From Chitinophaga filiformis (GTDB lineage Bacteria; Bacteroidota; Bacteroidia; Chitinophagales; Chitinophagaceae): DNA of 64,000 bases. The notes under the pieces were generated by a model that saw only the letters and a list, made by a program, of their open reading frames with translations, was not told where the DNA came from and made no database searches. The position numbers were made by a program, and so were the translations under genes. The stretch is from contig NZ_CP095855.1 of NCBI RefSeq assembly GCF_023100805.1, forward strand, positions 6,551,001 through 6,615,000, in the 5' to 3' direction. Of this stretch, positions 16,416-24,483 are shown piece after piece. Every line of letters begins with the position of its first letter. The first letter of the stretch is position 1.

Positions 16416-16922
16416 ATGAAACAGGAAATTCAACAATTATTACCGGCTGACTTTCACCCGTCTTCCCGTGTATGGATATATCAGAGCAACCGTCCTTTCA
16501 GCGAAAAGGAAAAACTGGAAATAAACGAACAATTGCATCAATTTACGGCTCAATGGCAGGCTCATGGCGCTCCTGTAAAGGGATGGGGCCAGTTGCTTTT
16601 TGACCAGGTGATCGTATTGATAGCAGATGAATCCAATGTGGCAGTGAGCGGTTGCAGTACCGACAGCTCCGTGCGGATCATTAAGAGCATCGAGCGCCAG
16701 TACAGCGTGAACCTTTTTGACAGGCTGTTGCTGGGTTTCCTGGTAAAAGACAAGTTACAGCTATTGCCAATGCAACAGGTGCCTTACGCACTGGAGAAAG
16801 GGTTTATAGATGAGAATACGCTTTATTTGAATAATACGGTGTTGACGAAGGGTGAAATGGAGGCGAATTGGCTATTGCCGTTGAAGGAGAGCTGGTTGGC
16901 GAAGAAGTTTTCGATAGCGTAG
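16416..16922 (+). CDS. Conserved Bacteroidetes protein of unknown function
   Basis: This 168-residue soluble protein has homologs across Bacteroidetes (from memory, sometimes mislabelled as ABC transporter ATPase). It has no Walker motifs, so that label is not supported. The conserved-looking core is VIVLIADESNVAVSGCSTD followed by SSVRIIKSIERQY. A Cys-Ser-Thr-Asp patch and a following helix suggest a ligand-binding or redox site, which is inference. It has no signal peptide or membrane segment. The gene stands alone between the beta-flower gene and a strong hairpin. Confidence 0.8.
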   Translation: MKQEIQQLLPADFHPSSRVWIYQSNRPFSEKEKLEINEQLHQFTAQWQAHGAPVKGWGQLLFDQVIVLIADESNVAVSGCSTDSSVRIIKSIERQYSVNLFDRLLLGFLVKDKLQLLPMQQVPYALEKGFIDENTLYLNNTVLTKGEMEANWLLPLKESWLAKKFSIA

Positions 16923-16956
16923 TTAAAAATAATTATCCTAAGAGATTTATCATAAA

Positions 16957-16997
16957 GAATCCCCTGAAGTGTTATTTCGTTAACATTCAGGGGATTC
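16957..16997. terminator. Strong hairpin between convergent genes
   Basis: A perfect 12-bp stem (16957-16968 with 16986-16997) continues, after a one-base bulge, into a further 5-bp stem around a short loop. On the plus strand it is followed by AAATTTTAT, a weak T tract. It lies 35 bp after the stop of 16416-16922 and serves as its likely terminator. Confidence 0.7.
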
Positions 16998-17061
16998 AAA
17001 TTTTATAGTGTTTGTGAACCTTTAATTGAATACATCAGACATACGCCATAGACATATTTGT

Positions 17062-17340
17062 TCAACAGGGAAGCGTATTCTTGGTATCTAAAACCTGAAT
17101 TGAAAAAATCTTTCTTCTCGTTTCTTCATCAGTTGTTTCCCAAAGTATATCAAATAAAAAATCTATCGCGTCTGAAAGCGACATCCTATCAATCCAATCA
17201 GCTTTGACCTGTACTATGTAAGACGTCGATGAATCGCCCGGAAACGCCTCTTCTAAACACATGTCAGTTAACGGTTTACCTTTTTCGGAACATTGTTTCG
17301 AAAAAGGTTGCAAAAGTTCTTTTAGTTGTTTTCTATCCAT
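17062..17340 (-). CDS. Small hypothetical protein
   Basis: This encodes 92 residues from ATG 17338-17340. It looks like a soluble alpha/beta protein: a basic N-terminal helix (MDRKQLKELLQPFSKQC), a strand region (SSTSYIVQVKADWID) and a helix LSDAIDFLFDILWETT. It resembles no family that I can name, though the size and amphipathic pattern suit a small partner or immunity-type protein. The surroundings are AT-rich and include a gene remnant and a tRNA, so it may be part of a small acquired patch. Moderate doubt remains that it is expressed. Confidence 0.55.
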   Translation of the reverse strand: MDRKQLKELLQPFSKQCSEKGKPLTDMCLEEAFPGDSSTSYIVQVKADWIDRMSLSDAIDFLFDILWETTDEETRRKIFSIQVLDTKNTLPC

Positions 17341-17440
17341 GTTATGAGGCCATTTTCGATCTTAAAAAAGGCAAACCTAGTAACATAGACCAATACACTT
17401 AGTTAATATCGAGTTAATAAAACCTGACATTTTTTATAGT

Positions 17441-17632
17441 CGCCAATTAGCAACTATTATTAAAGTTTGGCTCCCTCCGGCACCACCAAACCAAATTCCT
17501 GTAGGAGGACGCTATGTTGAGAAGCTTAATGCGCTTGATGTAACGAAATTGGCACCCAAAAAAAAAGCACTTGCCAATAGGTTATTGGAACAAGTTAAAG
17601 ACTCCCTTCCCAGATTAAGAGATAGGAATTGA
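17441..17632 (+). pseudogene. 3' remnant of an unidentified gene
   Basis: An open frame without a start codon runs to TGA at 17630-17632. Its codons read as credible protein: a proline-rich start (KVWLPPAPPNQIPVGGRYVE) followed by a basic helix (APKKKALANRLLEQVKDSL). No ATG, GTG or TTG with a plausible ribosome site precedes it, and an in-frame stop lies just upstream. I take it as the C-terminal end of a lost gene, abutting the first tRNA-Gly gene (12 bp away). The family is not recognised. Confidence 0.4.
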
Positions 17633-17643
17633 TTTTAAAATAA

Positions 17644-17717
17644 GCGGGAATAGCTCAGTTGGCAGAGCATTAGTTTCCCAAACTAAAGGTTCGCGGGTCC
17701 GAGTCCCGTTTCCCGCT
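17644..17717 (+). tRNA. tRNA-Gly (CCC), copy 1, six-base variable arm
   Basis: Cloverleaf with acceptor GCGGGAA/TTCCCGC, D arm AGCTCAGTTGGCAGAGC, anticodon loop TTCCCAA (anticodon CCC, Gly) and T loop TCCGAGT. It differs from the copy at 19741-19813 by one D-loop base (C for T) and by an extra T in the variable arm (AGGTTC instead of AGGTC). It is therefore 74 nt instead of 73. It probably still folds, but this copy may be less efficient or a duplicated relic. Confidence 0.9.
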
Positions 17718-17735
17718 CTGAGGACATCTTTAAGC

Positions 17736-18101
17736 ATGACTTTTATAGACACTATCGAAATCGTATGCCCTTCCTGTGAAAAGAAAGCGCTCTTTTTCTG
17801 CGAACGCCGGAATGTAAAATATCACCGCTCAACGGAAGGAGAAGTCCGTTGCAGGCATTGTGGTTATATTAATGCGTCTTTTAGCTTTACAAATGAACAT
17901 TATTACTATCAGGTTTCGGTTGGCGACCGGAAAGTATATGCCAAATCATTAGAGAACCTCATGTTTATCCGGAATTATTTCTTCGAAAGACGGCGCTTAA
18001 ATGATGATCCGGACTACGACTTCCCAAAGACGTTCTATCAATATAGAGATGAAATTGTCAGAAAGATTGATAAGATTGTACAAGAAGAACAAAAGAAGTA
18101 A
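17736..18101 (+). CDS. Zinc-ribbon hypothetical protein
   Basis: A 121-residue soluble protein starting 18 bp after the first tRNA-Gly. Two CxxC pairs, CPSCEKK (residues about 11-14) and CRHCGY (about 38-41), form a probable zinc ribbon in the first 45 residues. The second half is a charged helical region rich in R, D and Y (RNYFFERRRLNDDPDYDFP) ending in a basic helix. The family is not recognised. The ribbon could bind nucleic acid or simply stabilise the fold. Close linkage to a tRNA gene and a gene remnant suggests local insertion or rearrangement. Confidence 0.65.
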   Translation: MTFIDTIEIVCPSCEKKALFFCERRNVKYHRSTEGEVRCRHCGYINASFSFTNEHYYYQVSVGDRKVYAKSLENLMFIRNYFFERRRLNDDPDYDFPKTFYQYRDEIVRKIDKIVQEEQKK

Positions 18102-18189
18102 TCATCCTGCATCCCGCTCATATGAGATATTCAAAGTAACAGACACAATTGCATGATGTTTTTCGCAGCATCACTATTTTCTTAGCACC

Positions 18190-18852
18190 TCATCCAAGCC
18201 CGGGTGAAAAGGAGGACGAGGACGACAAAGTCCTGTCCGCCCAATATGCCATCCCCACAAGCAACCACATCACCTGGGCCGACCATGCCAGCGCAGTTAC
18301 ACTACCAGGGGCAGGACTGAACAAATTAGACACCTGGACCAGTAGCAGTAACGCCATCAGGACCCAAAACACGCCCTTCCTGGGCCTGGCCGTTCTTAAA
18401 TAGATCACAATCCCGCTTATAAACATACACCCTTCTATCACATTCGTAAGCACCGGGTTTGCCCATACTTCCAGCCCCACTTTGGGAGAAGCCCAGGGGA
18501 AAACAGGCAAGTCATGAAAATGCACTATTAAATCCAGCACCCAGTGGCTCAGCACCGCCAATGCCACAATCACGCTATCCCGCATATTCTTCTTAATAAG
18601 AAAGTAAATACCACCAAACGCCACGCTCCACACCATCGCCATCAGCAAACTATGGCTGACAGGATAATCAGTAAATTCCAACATACGCTCGCCACCCAGC
18701 TCAGGGTGTATCACCACATGTTCAACATTAAAAAGTAAAAGTGTAGGCCACAGGAGGTCCAGGAACTGAACTGCTATAAATAAAGTACCGAGAGAAACAG
18801 AAGGCGCCACTTTCTTAGCGGCCAACCCTAATCCAAAATGTCCGATAAACAT
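18190..18852 (-). CDS. DUF457/YdjM-like inner-membrane protein
   Basis: This encodes 220 residues from ATG 18850-18852. A longer TTG-initiated version begins at 18909, but MFIGHFGLGLAAKKV is the usual start of this family. About five or six membrane helices are visible. The histidines GHFG (residues 4-5), the YPVSHSLLMAMVW segment and SHWVLDLIVHFHDLP match the conserved histidine/aspartate pattern of the DUF457 'metal-dependent hydrolase' membrane family. Activity is unproven in that family. It lies 60 bp downstream of the Crp/Fnr regulator on the same strand, suggesting an operon. Confidence 0.75.
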   Translation of the reverse strand: MFIGHFGLGLAAKKVAPSVSLGTLFIAVQFLDLLWPTLLLFNVEHVVIHPELGGERMLEFTDYPVSHSLLMAMVWSVAFGGIYFLIKKNMRDSVIVALAVLSHWVLDLIVHFHDLPVFPWASPKVGLEVWANPVLTNVIEGCMFISGIVIYLRTARPRKGVFWVLMALLLLVQVSNLFSPAPGSVTALAWSAQVMWLLVGMAYWADRTLSSSSSFSPGLG

Positions 18853-18912
18853 ATACAAGTGTTTTACGGATGTAAAGATGGCCCGTAAAACAGCTTGCCG
18901 ACTTGACAAAAA

Positions 18913-19479
18913 TCAAGAATTCATTTTCCGCCTGATCCTGCTCAGGGTCTCCGGCGTCATCCCCATCATGGAGGCGAGGTATTGGAGGGGCACTTCATTA
19001 AATAGAGATGGATTATAGTTGAATAACCATCTATAACGTTCTTCTGCTTTCATAGATAATAAAGAGAACACCCTTTGCTCCATAAAAATAAAACACCTGG
19101 CAATAAACAGCTTCTCCAGGTTATGCCACTCCGGTATCACCGTTCCGATACGCACATAATCTTCCCCGCTCATGGTATATAATTCTGTATCCGACAGCGC
19201 TTGTATATAAAACTTCGCCGGCGTCCTGAACACCAATCCTGCCAGGTCGGTTACAAACCCTCCTGCTCCCGAGATCCATTGGGTAGTTTCAGTAAGGCCA
19301 TCATTTACAAACACCCGCATCAGCCCTGAACGCTGAAAGCTCAACGCCGTACAGGTATTACCTGGCTTCAGGTAATAATCTCCCTTCGCCAGGAAAGAAG
19401 GTTTAAAGAATGTGGCTACAAGCTCCGCATCAGATGCAGAAAACCCTAAAAAAGATGTAATCAGTTGTTCCAGTTCCAT
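18913..19479 (-). CDS. Crp/Fnr-family transcriptional regulator
   Basis: This encodes 188 residues from ATG 19477-19479. An N-terminal cyclic-nucleotide-binding-type beta roll (residues about 25-115, with KGDYYLKPGNTCTALSFQRSGLMRVF) is joined by a long dimer helix to a C-terminal winged helix with the recognition segment PLQYLASMMGMTPETLSRIRR. The conserved Arg/Ser of cAMP-binding CRP are not obvious, so the ligand is unknown, as for most Bacteroidetes members of this group. It likely controls the membrane protein just downstream (18190-18852) and itself. Confidence 0.88.
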   Translation of the reverse strand: MELEQLITSFLGFSASDAELVATFFKPSFLAKGDYYLKPGNTCTALSFQRSGLMRVFVNDGLTETTQWISGAGGFVTDLAGLVFRTPAKFYIQALSDTELYTMSGEDYVRIGTVIPEWHNLEKLFIARCFIFMEQRVFSLLSMKAEERYRWLFNYNPSLFNEVPLQYLASMMGMTPETLSRIRRKMNS

Positions 19480-19740
19480 TATCAGGGGAAGATACAAAAA
19501 GGGCTGTCATGAGACAACCCTTTCTTCCTTTTTTGAACAACGCTGGGCTGCGTCTTCTTGCGGCAACACATTAACCTTAAAAACTGCGCAACCTGCCCGC
19601 CGGCCAAAGTACCATCAACACTTCAAACGCGTCATATACCTCCGGTTATTTAATAGTCTCCGCTATCAGTTTGGATCAAATCCTATAAATGCGTATATTT
19701 AATTTTACGATCATTTCGTGAATGATTTTTAACCAAAAAA

Positions 19741-19813
19741 GCGGGAATAGCTCAGTTGGTAGAGCATTAGTTTCCCAAACTAAAGGTCGCGGGTCCGAGT
19801 CCCGTTTCCCGCT
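19741..19813 (+). tRNA. tRNA-Gly (CCC), copy 2
   Basis: A standard 73-nt cloverleaf: acceptor GCGGGAA/TTCCCGC, D arm AGCTCAGTTGGTAGAGC, anticodon CCC, variable arm AGGTC, T stem GCGGG/CCCGT and T loop TCCGAGT. An intrinsic terminator follows directly. It is nearly identical to the copy at 17644-17717. Confidence 0.95.
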
Positions 19814-19816
19814 CAA

Positions 19817-19862
19817 AAAAAACCTCCTCGATGTTGTTATTCAACATTTCGGAGGTTTTTTA
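19817..19862 (+). terminator. Intrinsic terminator of tRNA-Gly copy 2
   Basis: The stem AAAACCTCC...GGAGGTTTT encloses an inner hairpin (TGTTG...CAACA) and ends in a run of six T. It lies four bases after the tRNA. The preceding A run makes it usable from both directions. Confidence 0.85.
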
Positions 19863-19939
19863 ATGTTGATCCAATTCCAATTAATGAGCCAATGTCCCCC
19901 CTACCCAATTTGGGTATCAAAATAGCCTCCACTCCTGGT

Positions 19940-20428
19940 CTAAATCGCCTTATTCGTTCTATATATCTTCCTGAATTGTAACACAGACCCCACTATAAGC
20001 ATGATCAAAAGCAAAAGAAGTGTTTTCGCAATCAAAGGATCCTGAGGTCCATGAGCCAGCGGATGACCTACAGGAATACGGTTAAAAGTTTCATTGACAG
20101 TTGGGATCATCGATAAGAAAAAGCTGAAAGACAGGAAGAAAGTCTCTATATAACGGGAACGATTATTTCCCGGCTTCTTAGCATAAAGAAGATATGCCAC
20201 TGATACCAATATTACCACTAGTAATGCAAGGATATGCCCCGGATTAACACCCTTAACGCTCGACAATCCTAATGCGGTCAATGAAGTGACCAGTGTAAAA
20301 TAGAAATAGATCTTTCCCGGAAGTTTGCCCAGATCTATTTTGCCGGCTTTGATGAAAGCTATAACTGCAGCAACTATCGCTATAATACCTATAACGGTAT
20401 GAAAAATCCCCAAGATTGATAATCCCAT
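19940..20428 (-). CDS. Four-helix inner-membrane protein, member of the local AraC regulon
   Basis: A 162-residue product from ATG 20426-20428; an in-frame TTG at 20504-20506 is upstream. Four hydrophobic helices are visible (residues about 5-27, 40-57, 66-82 and 130-148). A polar loop contains NRIPVGHPLAHGPQDPL, with two histidines between helices three and four. The family is not certain, but it looks like small DUF2306-type or similar integral membrane proteins. It is set apart from the next upstream gene and has its own copy of the shared 43-bp sequence about 63 bp before the start, suggesting co-regulation with 20563-24200. Confidence 0.7.
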   Translation of the reverse strand: MGLSILGIFHTVIGIIAIVAAVIAFIKAGKIDLGKLPGKIYFYFTLVTSLTALGLSSVKGVNPGHILALLVVILVSVAYLLYAKKPGNNRSRYIETFFLSFSFFLSMIPTVNETFNRIPVGHPLAHGPQDPLIAKTLLLLLIMLIVGSVLQFRKIYRTNKAI

Positions 20429-20490
20429 GATCTTGATTTTTAGATGTTCATTTAATATTGCAAATATTGTAACAAAAGAAAGAATGCACT

Positions 20491-20533
20491 TTGTGAACCA
20501 GGTCAATTATTTGGCAATATGGCTCAGCAAACA
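20491..20533 (-). promoter_or_regulatory. Putative AraC operator, copy A
   Basis: This 43-bp sequence matches 24484-24526 at nearly every position over its central 33 bp, and 23224-23266 at about three quarters of positions without gaps. The ends form an inverted repeat, TGAACCA...TGGCTCA. It lies 63 bp upstream of the membrane-protein start at 20428. Confidence 0.6.
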
Positions 20534-20562
20534 TTTGGTGTCAGCTTTAGAACGGTATTTTC

Positions 20563-21579
20563 CTAGAACGATACCAGCGATAAGCCAACACTCACATAAG
20601 GGGCGCTTTTATTACTACCAATGATAGATGCGTTATTATAGTTTTCGCCCTCTTTAAATAGTTTAGCAGACAGAAAGCTGTTAAGACCACCATCTAAAGT
20701 CAGCATAATCTTCTTTGCAAACAGCAATTCAAACGCCGCCCCACTTTTTAGCTCAATCGTATTATAGCTTACCTTTCCATCCAGGAAAGCATTGTGCCGG
20801 TCATAGAAAACAGTATATGAACGCTGATTAGAGCCGACTGACACCCAGGCGTTCTTAGCGACCTCTTTTTTCAGGTTAATACCTGTGGGAAGATCTACGA
20901 TCAGTTCAAGCCCCGATGGAATGAATTTGTGATAATAGTTCACAATAGGCTCGACAGGTATTGGCGAAGATGGATCTACCAAGGCTAATAACCCAACGGA
21001 GAATGTAGTGTTTTCGGTCTTCTTCAATGGCAAATTGATACTACCATTTAAATTTAAACGCCGAAAACTATTTACTCCATCTGTAATTCCCCTGACAACT
21101 AATGAATAAACAACCGGGCGACTAAATATCCTGCCTGACCTGGCATAATTTAAGGCGAGATCGAATGTGCTTTTATCTGAAGTCAGAGAATTCAATTGTG
21201 CCTCTGGCAACTTATTGCTAATGTCTTTTAGCATTGTGGATGTATAGGTATAATAGATACCGGCCGACAAGGAGTTGCCTTTCCATTTAACAGCAGGTGT
21301 GTTGAAAAAAGTACTTATGCGTCCTGTTTTTATTTTTCCGCTAGCAAAATCACGATCATCGAGTTTTGCATCAAAATCACTATAGCCAAAACCACTGTAC
21401 GATATACCGAATTTCCTTAAACCAGGATAACGAATGGCAAGTTCTTTTATACCCGCACTGATGGTATCAGTTCCGGGATGTAAAGAAGACATGCTGATCA
21501 TGTTCTGTGCCTGCATAGCACAAGACAACAACAGGAAACATAGCAGGAAAACTTGAATTTTTGCTCTATTTATAATCAT
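20563..21579 (-). CDS. Exported beta-barrel protein (DUF6268-like)
   Basis: A 338-residue envelope protein. Its signal peptide spans about residues 1-24 (KIQVFLLCFLLLSCAMQAQ). The mature part alternates beta strands throughout (for example ISYSGFGYSDFDAKL, SLSAGIYYTYTSTML, FDLALNYARSGRIF). It ends SAPYVSVGLSLVSF, a typical outer-membrane barrel end with terminal Phe. I assign it tentatively to the DUF6268 barrel family. It is the third gene of the minus-strand operon hydrolase-msrB-barrel, 17 bp after msrB. A ligand or channel function is not known. Confidence 0.75.
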   Translation of the reverse strand: MIINRAKIQVFLLCFLLLSCAMQAQNMISMSSLHPGTDTISAGIKELAIRYPGLRKFGISYSGFGYSDFDAKLDDRDFASGKIKTGRISTFFNTPAVKWKGNSLSAGIYYTYTSTMLKDISNKLPEAQLNSLTSDKSTFDLALNYARSGRIFSRPVVYSLVVRGITDGVNSFRRLNLNGSINLPLKKTENTTFSVGLLALVDPSSPIPVEPIVNYYHKFIPSGLELIVDLPTGINLKKEVAKNAWVSVGSNQRSYTVFYDRHNAFLDGKVSYNTIELKSGAAFELLFAKKIMLTLDGGLNSFLSAKLFKEGENYNNASIIGSNKSAPYVSVGLSLVSF

Positions 21580-21596
21580 ATGTAATTGGTAAAGGG

Positions 21597-22121
21597 TTAT
21601 TTATCTGAAGGCATACTGTCTGGTTCAAAATCAAGGCTAATGGAATTCATGCAGTATCTTTTGTAAGTGGGCGGCGGACCATCATCAAAAATGTGCCCCA
21701 GATGGGCATCGCAGCGTCCACAAAGCACCTCTGTACGATCCATTCCATGGGAATGATCTTCTGAATATCTTACACTGGTCTTTCTTAACGGTTCATAGAA
21801 GCTCGGCCAGCCACAACTGCTGGCAAACTTGGCATCCGACCTGAAAAGCATGTTCCCGCAAGCTGCACAGTAATAAGTTCCTCTCGTTTTGCTTTTCCAG
21901 TATACGCCGGTGAATGGCCGCTCGGTGTCCTTCTCCCTGGCGACTGCATAGAGGTCGGCCGATAACGCTTTCTTCCATTCGGCATTGGAAACAGTCAGCT
22001 TTGTAGTGTCTGTGGTTGAATAGTAGGGATTGTTTTCATGCCCCTTTGCAGACCGCTGATTCTGGGCATAAGCACCTACAGATACCATCGCCAGTAAATA
22101 ACTAAAAATAATTTTCCTCAT
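21597..22121 (-). CDS. msrB: Exported peptide-methionine (R)-S-oxide reductase MsrB
   Basis: This 174-residue enzyme reduces the R epimer of methionine sulfoxide in proteins. A signal peptide (residues 1-19, MRKIIFSYLLAMVSVGAYAQ) puts it in the periplasm. Zinc is held by CAACG and CGRCD pairs, and the resolving/catalytic region ends in KRYCMNSISLDF with the catalytic Cys. Conserved substrate-pocket segments are CGWPSFYEPL, RTEVLC and HLGHIFDDGP. The form has no fused MsrA. It sits between a lipoprotein hydrolase and a barrel protein, suggesting an envelope-stress operon driven from the AraC-type site at 23224-23266. Confidence 0.95.
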   Translation of the reverse strand: MRKIIFSYLLAMVSVGAYAQNQRSAKGHENNPYYSTTDTTKLTVSNAEWKKALSADLYAVAREKDTERPFTGVYWKSKTRGTYYCAACGNMLFRSDAKFASSCGWPSFYEPLRKTSVRYSEDHSHGMDRTEVLCGRCDAHLGHIFDDGPPPTYKRYCMNSISLDFEPDSMPSDK

Positions 22122-22191
22122 TGTGACTGAATTATGATTCCCGTTTATCTTTAAATATTCTTCCGGATTCTTCTTTATAAAAAGAAAAGGA

Positions 22192-23016
22192 TTACTTTTT
22201 TACAATGGTGTTAAGTATCTGCACCAATTCACCAGGTTTAGCCAGAAAAGGGCTATGTCCTGATTTAATCTCATAAGTATTTGAAATATGCGCTTCAGCG
22301 ACCATCTGCTGCTGAAATGGAAAGCTGATCGCTTTGTCTTCAGTTGTATAGATGTAGTATTTATTAGCGATGGTACCATAAATCTCACTACTATAATTCA
22401 GCGGGGTTCCGGCAGCGCCAACAGGTTCCGGGCGAAGCTTTTCTACCAATAGTTTTATATCCTGGTCCGATCCGTCTTTACAGAATACTTCACGCATATT
22501 CACCTCAGGATTGGCAATGGTTACCGTACTGCCGTCAGCAGAGAATTCCAATACGCCGGGAATAGATGTTCCCTTATCCTTTGCTGAATAATCGAATACA
22601 CTGCTACCGCTTTGAGGGATAAACCCGGCAACATATACCAACTTGGCTATCTTTTGAGGCACTTTACAGGCTGCCTGTGTAACAATGGCACCACCCAGGC
22701 TATGCCCCACCAGGACAACGGGACCATTCAAACCATTGATAACATCGGTCACCTGCTTAACATATCCATCAAAGGTTATTTCAGAAACGGGTGTTTGATC
22801 ATTCCCATGACCAGCTAATTCCACTAAAACCACTTTATTCCCTTCAGCTTCTAAAGATGCTTTTACCTTATCCCATACAAAAGATGCCTGCCAGGCGCCA
22901 TGCACTAAAACAAAAGTTGAATGATGCTCATTCTCCGCTGCATCATTATCCTTTGAACAGGAAGTTAAGGACAGTATCAATAGTAATAAAAGCCCTATGT
23001 TTTTTACGGATTTCAT
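22192..23016 (-). CDS. Alpha/beta-hydrolase lipoprotein
   Basis: This encodes 274 residues from ATG 23014-23016 (MKSVKNIGLL); the longer TTG-started frame is rejected because the lipobox begins here. The lipoprotein signal is LLLILSLTSCSKDND, with lipidated Cys near residue 19. The alpha/beta-hydrolase core has FVLVHGAWQASFVWDKV (oxyanion region), the nucleophile elbow VGHSLGGAIV and a C-terminal catalytic His in KSGHSPFLAKPGEL. It is similar in plan to small salicylate-esterase-like (MES/HNL) hydrolases. It is the first gene of the operon with msrB. The leader is about 200 nt from the putative operator. The substrate is unknown. Confidence 0.88.
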   Translation of the reverse strand: MKSVKNIGLLLLLILSLTSCSKDNDAAENEHHSTFVLVHGAWQASFVWDKVKASLEAEGNKVVLVELAGHGNDQTPVSEITFDGYVKQVTDVINGLNGPVVLVGHSLGGAIVTQAACKVPQKIAKLVYVAGFIPQSGSSVFDYSAKDKGTSIPGVLEFSADGSTVTIANPEVNMREVFCKDGSDQDIKLLVEKLRPEPVGAAGTPLNYSSEIYGTIANKYYIYTTEDKAISFPFQQQMVAEAHISNTYEIKSGHSPFLAKPGELVQILNTIVKK

Positions 23017-23223
23017 ATTTATACAGATATTTGTTTGATTTATTGTCAGAGGAAGATGATGCAGGAAGGAATTGACCTGTAAGACGGCTTCAGGGCAGTT
23101 CCCCATACGTCCACTTTTTGTGTAACAACAACCGCTGTAACAGAACAAGGAAACTCAGTTTATGCATCTATTGTTATATCACCTTCGACAAGGCAAAGTT
23201 GCAGTACAAAGAAGAGATGGGGT

Positions 23224-23266
23224 TTGTGAATAAGTTCAATTTTTATGGAATCTGGTTCAACAAACA
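23224..23266 (-). promoter_or_regulatory. Putative AraC operator, copy B
   Basis: This 43-bp sequence aligns without gaps to copies A and C (about 34 of 43 positions identical to A). It ends in TGGTTCA, the inverted partner of TGAACCA. It lies about 208 bp upstream of the hydrolase start and between that operon and the AraC gene stop. Confidence 0.55.
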
Positions 23267-23342
23267 GATATAAAGCGTCCGTATGGCATTGGGGTTAATA
23301 TATAGCATAAGATCAAGAGAAAGTAAAACGCAATGATCCCTG

Positions 23343-24200
23343 CTATCTTTTCTTATTCGTCTTATTTAGTAAACGGAAATCCGAAGGAGGTGTCTCGTAT
23401 TTATCGTGAAAACTTTTTGTAAAATTGGCCAGGTCATTAAATCCACAGTCAAAAGCAATATCTGTGATACGTGCATCGGAAGCTAACAGCAGTTCTGCAG
23501 CCCTTTCCAGCCTTTTGTTCTTAATATAGCTGGCGGGAGAATCATTGTATATTTTTTTAAACTCCCTTTTAAATGAAGAAACGCTTAAATTAGTCTTTTG
23601 CGCTAATTCGTCGATATTGGCCTGGGAAAACAAGTTAGCTTCTATTACTTGTTTGAACGTATAGGTTGCTGGTGAAAAAAGCTGGGACAGTATAACCTGT
23701 ATGATTTCGGCATCCTGTGTCTGTGATAACAAAAGAATGATCTCCTTTAGTTTTAAAACTAAAATCTCATCATTTACCAAAGAAGGATTTTCAAAATAGA
23801 ATAGCAGGCCCTCTATATATTTTTGAATCAAAAAATCGTTGTTGATTTTCCCGCTTGACTGGTTGGAGACTTTGTCCCTTTTTTGAAATATTGACGGCAG
23901 TTCTCTCTCGTAAATTTTCTTTAGTATATCCGGATGGAAAGTGACGATTACAATCTCGCCATCGCTGTTATTTGAATCGGCTATCTGTCTGCCCGAGTTC
24001 AGGCAGTTTAGCAATAATGCGTGATTGGTGGGAATATTGACAGGCTCATTATCAAATTGAAATTTTGTCTCGCCTTTCAGCATATACAATAAACAAGCCT
24101 GCTCTGCCACAGGGAAAGCAAATTCAAAAGGCGGTTTAATATCCACTTTTTGAAGGAATGTTTTCCCGAACAACTCAAATTTTTTATAGTCAGTAACCAT
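23343..24200 (-). CDS. AraC-family transcriptional regulator
   Basis: This encodes 285 residues from ATG 24198-24200. The N-terminal half is a cupin-like sensor (residues about 25-100, with GETKFQFDNEPVNIPTNHALLLN). The C-terminal ~100 residues hold two helix-turn-helix motifs: IDELAQKTNLSVSSFKREFK and ITDIAFDCGFNDLANFTKSF, ending in the conserved SPASYI/TPPSDFR segments. It is transcribed in the same direction as the hydrolase-msrB operon and the 19940 membrane gene. Near-identical sequences lie upstream of all three units, so I infer that it is their regulator and controls itself. The inducer is unknown. Confidence 0.92.
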   Translation of the reverse strand: MVTDYKKFELFGKTFLQKVDIKPPFEFAFPVAEQACLLYMLKGETKFQFDNEPVNIPTNHALLLNCLNSGRQIADSNNSDGEIVIVTFHPDILKKIYERELPSIFQKRDKVSNQSSGKINNDFLIQKYIEGLLFYFENPSLVNDEILVLKLKEIILLLSQTQDAEIIQVILSQLFSPATYTFKQVIEANLFSQANIDELAQKTNLSVSSFKREFKKIYNDSPASYIKNKRLERAAELLLASDARITDIAFDCGFNDLANFTKSFHDKYETPPSDFRLLNKTNKKR

Positions 24201-24483
24201 TTAAGCTATTTTATTTATGCTATTGCACCGTTACAAGGTTTTCTCCTTGTAGTTCACCGTCTGCCAACACCTGTCATGGATCAGCCGAATACATAATACT
24301 AGAGCCAATGCCGGGTCCAATATAAGCAAAACCCGTGAACGAGACATGTCGTCATATAGCCTCATTTTTTAACCTCATTGTTATGAAACCAGACAAGCTT
24401 CACAACAGATTGGCAAATGCAACACATTAGCGATTGATTATCGATCTGACAATGTAAAATTAAATATCGGGAATAAAAATGTT

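Noticed and set aside
19722-19925. Plus-strand frame of 67 codons
   Set aside because: It runs across tRNA-Gly copy 2 and its terminator, a common artefact.
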